A stretch of DNA of 22,786 bases from Corallochytrium limacisporum (lineage: Eukaryota; Opisthokonta). Shown piece after piece: positions 17,722-22,786 of this stretch. Each line of letters begins with the position of its first letter. The stretch's first letter is position 1. The position numbers were made by a program, and so were the translations under genes. The DNA is taken from assembly GCA_002811645.1 (NCBI GenBank), contig PDIP01000094.1, positions 1 to 22,786 of the forward strand, written 5' to 3'. The notes beneath the pieces are model-generated. The model saw nothing but the letters and a program-made list of their open reading frames with translations. It did not search any database and was not told the origin of the DNA.

Positions 17722-18228
17722 ATGAAATCCGCATATTGCAGTACGAGCGCCTGTCGGCCACCCGATTTCATAGACCGCACCGGATTCCTCCCCCGTGTCC
17801 AGTGTACACGCCCCCTCCCGGGGGTTCTCACACTCCCGCCCCTTGCTGACCAACCGACCGACATGGCCGAGTTTCCCGCGACCGACATTCCTTTTATCTC
17901 GCAAACAGGCCCGTTCGTCACCTGCCGCACAACACGCACAACAGTTAAGTTCCCAAAAAGGAAGGAAATCGAGGGTCTCGTACTACGTCTACCGCAAAGA
18001 AAACAATTTTGCGGATTTTGGAAGTCCTGTGGTCCAAAGGGACGCAGAAGTACGGGTAACATCGAACACAGCAACAATATAGCATACACATCTGTTGGCT
18101 CCATATTATTCTTCACTGGTATTTTAGCGATGAGAAGTATTGACGATTCCATTTGCATGCTTATGGATGCGTCTCAGAACAAACAATGGAAGATACTAGA
18201 TCTGCTAAATGATGTGGTTCACACATGA
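17722..18228 (+). CDS. Possible hypothetical protein with one hydrophobic segment
   Basis: An ATG-initiated frame of 168 codons, the longest ATG frame in the gene-poor right arm, ending in TGA. Residues about 75-108 are rich in Lys, Arg, Cys and Gly (KFPKRKEIEG, WKSCGPKGRR), and a segment near 120-135 (YTSVGSILFFTGILAM) could cross a membrane. An internal ATG gives an alternative 121-residue start (MAEFPATD). No family is recognised. An overlapping frame of nearly the same length is open on the opposite strand, so the region may simply be poor in stop codons. A small inverted repeat (cggaac/gttccg, 18230-18247) follows the stop. Confidence 0.25.
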   Translation: MKSAYCSTSACRPPDFIDRTGFLPRVQCTRPLPGVLTLPPLADQPTDMAEFPATDIPFISQTGPFVTCRTTRTTVKFPKRKEIEGLVLRLPQRKQFCGFWKSCGPKGRRSTGNIEHSNNIAYTSVGSILFFTGILAMRSIDDSICMLMDASQNKQWKILDLLNDVVHT

Positions 18229-19966
18229 ACGGAACCCAAGCGTTCCGAGAAGTGTCGTTTCAAAGTGTATCTAATATTTGCAACCCTGTTGTCGTCCAGG
18301 GTTTCTACCTGCTGCGGGTCAGCACGGTGATTGCCATTTTTATGATGAAAAGATATCGGAACACCGGCGTGGGGGCAAATGGACTTGCAAACCTTATGCA
18401 TGTGCGGAAACCTCGTATGCGCTGTTGACCGTCATCAAATGATGACCACCCTTGTGTGCGCCCTGAATTCCGTGTTGCTTTCGTTTACGTCCAACTATCT
18501 TGAAGCTGCCTTATCATATCATAGTCTGGGGTTGACATCCTCTGCAGATTTCCAAAGCCCTGTGGGCCGCATATGACTATCTCGATTGCTGCAGACCCCG
18601 CCTGGTGACAACAGGTACGGCAAAGACTCTGAAATTGGAGATTTGCCGGACAGCAAAAATTTGTCCATGTGTGTGCAAACGCAGTGTCGTAGTCATATCC
18701 TATTTCTTAGTCCATGTGGATCGCCACTTGTGTGATAATGTGAGGTTCGGTAATTATACAAGTTGGCAGTGGTGGGTGGTGGTGGTGGATGGATTAGTTC
18801 GTGATGTGGCACGGTGCGACAATCGGATGATTGTATGTCGTATACTTTGACTTGTACAGTCCAGCTGTGTTTCTATAGTGTCTTATGGGCACTGGTTCCA
18901 GTTTCGGGGAGTATAAGCACGGTACTGCTCTCACCATGTCATCCCCATAGGCGACTTTTGCAGAAATTGACGACAATCTTGTACGAATCGCAGTGCACTG
19001 GACTGGACTCTATCTGGTCTTGTCGTTCCCCTAGTTCTCGTGCTCTCTCTGTATGCTAAATGGTCCCCGAAGGGCTCGTGTCGTTCATGCGGAAAACCTG
19101 AAACACACCTAAATGAAAACATCAAGCAGTCATTCAACTGGACATCGTTGACAAAGGCAATGAAAAACAAGAAAAGCGGAAGTGTGTGCGAACCATGTGC
19201 TCCCTTTCATGATTGACGTCTTTAACCGCGCGAGGGAACCGAGGAAATGGTCAATTAGTTCATCAAAGCATACAGAGCCGACCAAACACTTCAAATCACA
19301 CTAAAACACTGAAGCATGAACTCGTCGCATCTCGGGCTAATCACATCCCCCATCAGCGAATGCTAATGAAAGCCGTTTCCCATGTTCGCTACCACCGAAG
19401 CAAAATTGTACCAGCCCCAAACTGGACATCCCGCACCCTTCACCACCACCACCGGAGAGACTCCGGATCTCCTGCGGAGCTGAGTAAGCACTTGTCTTGC
19501 GCATCTGTGCCGGACGAAAAGGTGTGCACCTTGCAAATGTCAGGTTAGTCACGATAGCGAAAACCGACTACAATCATCCTACATGCCCACCCATGCATGG
19601 CATCCGTCTCAAGGATATCAGAAAGGGGAGAGCCCGGTTGCCATTTCGGAGTGATTTTTTTGCAGCTTCGGACACAGCCTGGATATTTCGGAACAACTCC
19701 TCGAAAAAAACAATCCACAGTTTCTCACGTTGAGCTCTTTGTATAGAATATCAACGGTGGAGCAATTTTACTGGACATCCACGGCGTGCACCTGAGCGCT
19801 CGCTCTCATCCATGGATGGCCGGCAGGCACAAGAACGTATGCTAGTGAACATAAGCGTGCATGCTAAACAAGATCGCGGACATGAAACCGGTAGCACAGA
19901 ACCCAAGGCTCAAGTGCTGCCGATTCGCTCACCAACCCCGAAAAGAGCATGGAAAAATCCCCCTAT

Positions 19967-20100
19967 ATTCGTCCACCCCCCCTCTTTTGAAAAATCCCAC
20001 CTCCCAATTTTTTCCACTGAAATACAAATATCCCCCCCCCTTTTTCCTCCTCCTCCTCCCCTTCTTCTTCTTCCTTCCCCACCAACCAACTCCACCAGTG
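19967..20100. repeat. Long pyrimidine tract
   Basis: The plus strand is dominated by C and T, with a C homopolymer near 20032-20041, then (CCT)n and (CTT)n runs. Apparent protein frames through it are low-complexity and I do not accept them as genes. Such tracts can form triplex DNA or mark a promoter. Confidence 0.7.
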
Positions 20101-20129
20101 CGACCAACACCCGGGTAAAAAAGAAGAAA

Positions 20130-20186
20130 GGAGAGAGAGACACACACACAGAGAGAGAGAGACACACACACAGAGAGAGAGAGACA
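20130..20186. repeat. Compound (GA)n(CA)n microsatellite with higher-order repeat
   Basis: Alternating GA and CA blocks follow each other: about five GA, five CA, six GA, five CA, six GA. The combined unit of roughly 22 bases is present twice plus a further GA block. The whole unit, not only the dinucleotide, appears to have been duplicated. It directly follows the pyrimidine tract and is itself followed by an A-rich stretch. Confidence 0.85.
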
Positions 20187-20820
20187 GCAAACTCAAAACA
20201 AAAATAAAAACAAAAAGCCAGTGCCAAAAAGGAAAATTCTTCAAATTCTTCCTCTCGAATTCCCCTGGTCTACAACTCCCAACGCGCCAAAATCGTGTGC
20301 TCTCTCTGTAGGTGCGCCCAGAATTGGGTCTCGAGCTTTCTTGCCTTTTTTACCCCTCTCTCATGTTTTTCTTTACCGTGGTACCAAAATTTCCCCGAAC
20401 GTCGCGCTTTGCTGCCACGCCACACTTACACATTTTTTTACTCTGCCGGGTATGGTCCTTCGCACCCAATTTCAGAGAAAAGAGTTAAATCTACCTTATA
20501 AAGTTTCTATACAACCACTATTGGTAGCCCGGTCGCGTTCAATCGGGCACGGGGCTCTCCAGAAAACAAGCAAAGCGAATAAATTCCGAACCTTGCCTGG
20601 GCCCCCCCTCGCGCGAGGGACTCCCCTCCCTTTCCAGCAGTTTGTGTCGTTTAGCTCGCCGGGGTGGTCAACCGGTGTCCTCAGGATTCATTGTTTCGGA
20701 TTTCCTATATACTAAATGTTGCCTAGATGTTTGAATGTTTCTTGTTTGCGTGTTGCAGAATGCATGTCCCTCTGTTTCGTTTGGGTTAGTGTCTGGGTGT
20801 GTTTTTGGTTTTGCTGATTC

Positions 20821-20845
20821 CTAACAATCTCTTTTTCTGCTTAAG
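20821..20845 (+). other. Possible 3' splice site (branch point, pyrimidines, AG)
   Basis: CTAAC at 20821-20825 is followed by a pyrimidine-rich stretch and TTAAG ending at 20845, with 21 bases from the presumed branch adenosine to the AG. This is a textbook spliceosomal 3' end. A second, weaker candidate ends in TTGCAG at 20758. No matching 5' splice site or coding exon can be assigned with confidence; GTAGGT near 20308 is one possibility. If real, it would splice the leader of an unseen transcript. Confidence 0.25.
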
Positions 20846-21115
20846 AGGCCGTGAACGGGCATTTTTTACCCCGCACGGATGAAGGAGGAGAGTCTGCCGG
20901 TGGTGTGGTGGTGCGTCTACGCTGGTTCTGTCGCTGGTCGCCGTGGAAGGGCACCACCGCCTGTCTCTTCTTGCAAAGGTGGAGAGCCGCGGCCCGACCG
21001 AGCCATTTGAGGGTTCTACAAGTACCACGGTTATTCCTGCTTCACTTGATTCCTCGGTGTGCGTGTGTGTTTGTTGTAATCATGGCCCGTTGCCCCTGAC
21101 CTTGGGGCTGTCTCT

Positions 21116-21316
21116 ATGGTGGCTTCCACCCCAGGAATGGCTAATGAGTTCTGTGTGTTAAAAACCACACTGGTTCCGGTCGAGATGTTGCCGGTCTCTT
21201 CTCGAATGGGAACAAATGGGAAACCAAACGGAAGGGGTCAAAAAAACGATACCAATACGGCTCCCTGTCATTCCAACATGGTTTGTTACTCTAAGGATCG
21301 CCCCAAACGCAACTAA
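21116..21316 (+). CDS. Possible small reading frame, unrecognised
   Basis: An ATG-initiated frame of 66 codons ending in TAA, downstream of the candidate 3' splice sites. The peptide is hydrophilic and rich in Asn, Gly, Lys and Arg in its second half (MGTNGKPNGRGQKNDTN), resembling a disordered tail. It has no known domain. It could be an exon, an upstream frame or chance. Confidence 0.15.
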   Translation: MVASTPGMANEFCVLKTTLVPVEMLPVSSRMGTNGKPNGRGQKNDTNTAPCHSNMVCYSKDRPKRN

Positions 21317-21397
21317 GCAAACACAGTCATCATGTCCAAGCTTCCGCCGTCAAGGGCATCCTAGTACCAGTAGAATCTACCTACAAGATCCCACACA

Positions 21398-21556
21398 ATG
21401 ACAAACAGCGCTAGCGAAGTCAATTCAGGATTAATCTTTCCATCGCGAATGATGTCTCCACGGGCTTACGTCAACATGGGCCCCACCGCGTTGTCCCTCA
21501 TCAGTTGCGCATCATACATTCAGTTCTATCCCGTACATCTCCGTCGGTGTTCATAA
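21398..21556 (+). CDS. Possible 52-residue reading frame, unrecognised
   Basis: ATG at 21398 with A at -3 opens a frame of 52 codons closed by TAA. The peptide begins MTNSASEVNSG and contains four further methionines or prolines in its middle. No resemblance is recognised. It follows the frame at 21116-21316 by 81 bases. At this length a chance frame is quite likely. Confidence 0.1.
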   Translation: MTNSASEVNSGLIFPSRMMSPRAYVNMGPTALSLISCASYIQFYPVHLRRCS

Positions 21557-22418
21557 CAAACTAGTCTTGCAAAGATCCGAACTGCTTCTCCAAGGGAGTG
21601 TCGAGTCGCTTCATGGAAACTTTTGTGCCTCTCCGGATTCCCGTTCTGGGGCGGATTGATGCACGATCAATTCTTCATCCTGCTTTTCTCGTCTGGTCGG
21701 TCGGTCTTATCACTTAAACAGCGGTGGCCACAAGAAACATCAGCTTATCCTTTTAAGCCAAAACTGGGGGCCCGGTCTTCGGGAGTAAGCAACGAAAACG
21801 ACGCGACGGCAGCAACGACCGGGATCCATACACAGAGTCACAGAAGTATCTCTAATTCGGGGCTAAAAAACTTTGTTTGCCTTCCTCTTTCTCTTCTTCT
21901 CAAAACCACAGGCGGAACTAAGAAAAATTCGGCTCTGGCCGAATCGAAAATAAAAGTCCCGGTGCATCCCTCCTTGCCAGTTCTTCTTTTGCCTGGGTAC
22001 TGTGTACCGCGGACGACCCACGCATTGTTACGGCAGTTAAACCCCCCCCCCTCTTCCCTTTCCTTTCCCCGGGGGGGTCGTGCACCTTCCTAGCCTGGCA
22101 GAGGAGGGGGGGATGCGCAGGGAAGGCATTTCGCACAATAACACCAGGACCAGCAGCAGCAGCTCTATTTTTCCTCTCCCGCCGGATCAGCTCGATTTTG
22201 GTAGAGTTTCTATACCGGGACGGCCGGAACAGTAGAATTTCCTGTCTTCGGCAGAATAGAAAAAAAATGGACCAATGAACATCGGGAAAAAAACCCCCCT
22301 TTCACTCTCCCAATCATCGATCCCTCAAGAATTGCCGTTTTGTATTCTTTTTACAGTCCATTTTCCAGAGCCCCCAAACCCACTGTTCTCCTTTTGCTTT
22401 TTCTTTCGTCTGTACCTT

Positions 22419-22434
22419 CCCCCCCCCCGGGGGG
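22419..22434. repeat. C10-G6 homopolymer junction
   Basis: Ten C are followed directly by six G, giving a self-complementary core of six C and six G. Similar junctions occur at 22067-22077 (C4G7) and, in part, near 22658. Such DNA can fold into a very GC-rich hairpin and is prone to sequencing and assembly error. Confidence 0.75.
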
Positions 22435-22649
22435 CGGTGTCTCCGATGTAAAACCTCTTTGTGAACGAACACGGGTGGGCAGGACACGGCAAGGTTTGGG
22501 TAGATAACATACGGTGAAATTTTGGGAGAGATCGGCTGCGGCAATTTTGTTTTTTAGGAAAAAAGAAGGTAAAACTCAGGGAAAAAGCCAACTCTTCCGC
22601 TCTCCCTCGCCCTTTTGCTCCCCATTCCCTTAACGCCAAAGGGCCCCGC

Positions 22650-22786
22650 CGTGCCTCCCGGGGGTGGGGGGGGGAGAAGCAGCGGTGTTTACGGAAGTTA
22701 AGGGAGAGGCAAGTGGCTAGTCGGCGGGTGGGTTGGGAAGTGGGGGAGGGGAGGTTTCGAAGGGGGGGGGGAGGGGGAGGACGAGG
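22650..22786 (+). other. G-run cluster with quadruplex potential
   Basis: The plus strand carries many runs of three or more G within about 130 bases, including a run of nine to ten near 22670 and another near 22763, separated by short loops. This meets the usual pattern for G-quadruplex formation. It may be the promoter of a gene just outside the window, or the sequence degrading towards a contig end. Confidence 0.5.

Larger units (their letters stand above)
16829..22786. other. Gene-poor 6-kb right arm
   Basis: I recognise no gene in this stretch and no tRNA, rRNA, spliceosomal RNA or transposon signature. It contains a handful of ATG-initiated frames of 50-170 codons with no family resemblance (listed separately with low confidence). 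It also holds simple repeats (GGT-rich near 18770-18790, CAC-rich near 19439-19451), a long pyrimidine tract with a compound microsatellite near 19970-20190, possible 3' splice sites near 20758 and 20845, and dense C and G homopolymers from about 22040 to the end. The rightmost 2 kb may be the promoter and 5' leader of a gene beyond the window. Confidence 0.4.

Noticed and set aside
19452-19466. Perfect small inverted repeat ccggag-aga-ctccgg
   Set aside because: Six-base arms with a three-base loop are expected by chance in 23 kb; no gene end or neighbouring copy gives it a role.
19812-20207. Plus-strand frame of 131 codons across the pyrimidine tract and microsatellite
   Set aside because: Most of it translates a simple repeat (Pro/Leu-rich, then THTERERHTH-like residues). 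Frames in such sequence stay open by composition.
20645-20700. tRNA-like A box (TTTAGCTCGCCGGGGTGG)
   Set aside because: No B box (GGTTCGAATCC type) follows at the right distance, and no cloverleaf with an acceptor stem could be drawn.
20221-20715. Plus-strand frame of 164 codons
   Set aside because: It opens with GTG and contains no family motif. The region looks more like a promoter or leader.
21300-21480. Stretch that at first glance looked like ribosomal RNA on the minus strand
   Set aside because: No conserved large- or small-subunit core words could be matched; short resemblances such as 'GGTAGATTCTACTGG' are not rRNA landmarks.
21623-22093. Plus-strand frame of 156 codons near the right edge
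   Set aside because: It opens with TTG, runs into C homopolymers at its end, and has no recognisable domain.

Overview
The window comes from the nuclear genome of a gene-compact, intron-poor microbial eukaryote. Four long reading frames are supported by family resemblance, and each runs from a well-placed ATG to its stop with no visible intron. There is no operon structure or bacterial ribosome-binding site. The non-coding DNA is rich in pyrimidine tracts and C or G homopolymers. The exact lineage cannot be fixed from the sequence. A Piezo channel points away from yeast-like fungi, while a Byr4/Bfa1-type protein is best known from fungi and amoebae. An intron-poor alga (for example a red alga), an early-branching fungus or a unicellular opisthokont would all fit.

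Layout: (1) 1-1735 is non-coding sequence upstream of the first gene. (2) 1736-9889, plus strand, is a 2717-residue Piezo mechanosensitive channel in a single exon. It carries the diagnostic PF(X2)E(X6)W motif and the family's C-terminal pore and tail region. (3) 10093-12807, minus strand, is a 904-residue protein with a Byr4/Bfa1-like C-terminus, repeated acidic W-x-D-x-E-x-P motifs, two full CDK consensus sites and, unusually, an N-terminal hydrophobic hairpin. (4) 12808-14061 is a divergent promoter region. (5) 14062-15558, plus strand, is a DUF155/RMND1-family protein with a mitochondrial-type presequence and a C-terminal membrane segment. (6) 15644-16828, minus strand, is a membrane-anchored protein with a leucine-carboxyl-methyltransferase-like fold whose glycine-rich SAM loop is gone. 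(7) 16829-22786 is about 6 kb with no recognisable gene. It holds a few uncertain small reading frames, a compound GA/CA microsatellite, possible 3' splice sites and G/C homopolymer tracts that thicken towards the right edge.

The four genes form two tail-to-tail pairs (gaps of 203 and 85 bases between stops) joined by a head-to-head gap of about 1.25 kb. No pathway shared by all four is evident. Piezo is a plasma-membrane force sensor, Byr4/Bfa1 proteins control the Spg1/Tem1 GTPase switch of mitotic exit and cytokinesis, and RMND1 proteins support mitochondrial translation. The fourth protein has no known role. The most unusual items are the membrane hairpin on the Byr4-like protein, the degenerate methyltransferase, and the intron-free Piezo with altered pore-lining charges. 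For two genes I chose an internal ATG because the longer frame begins with a non-ATG codon.
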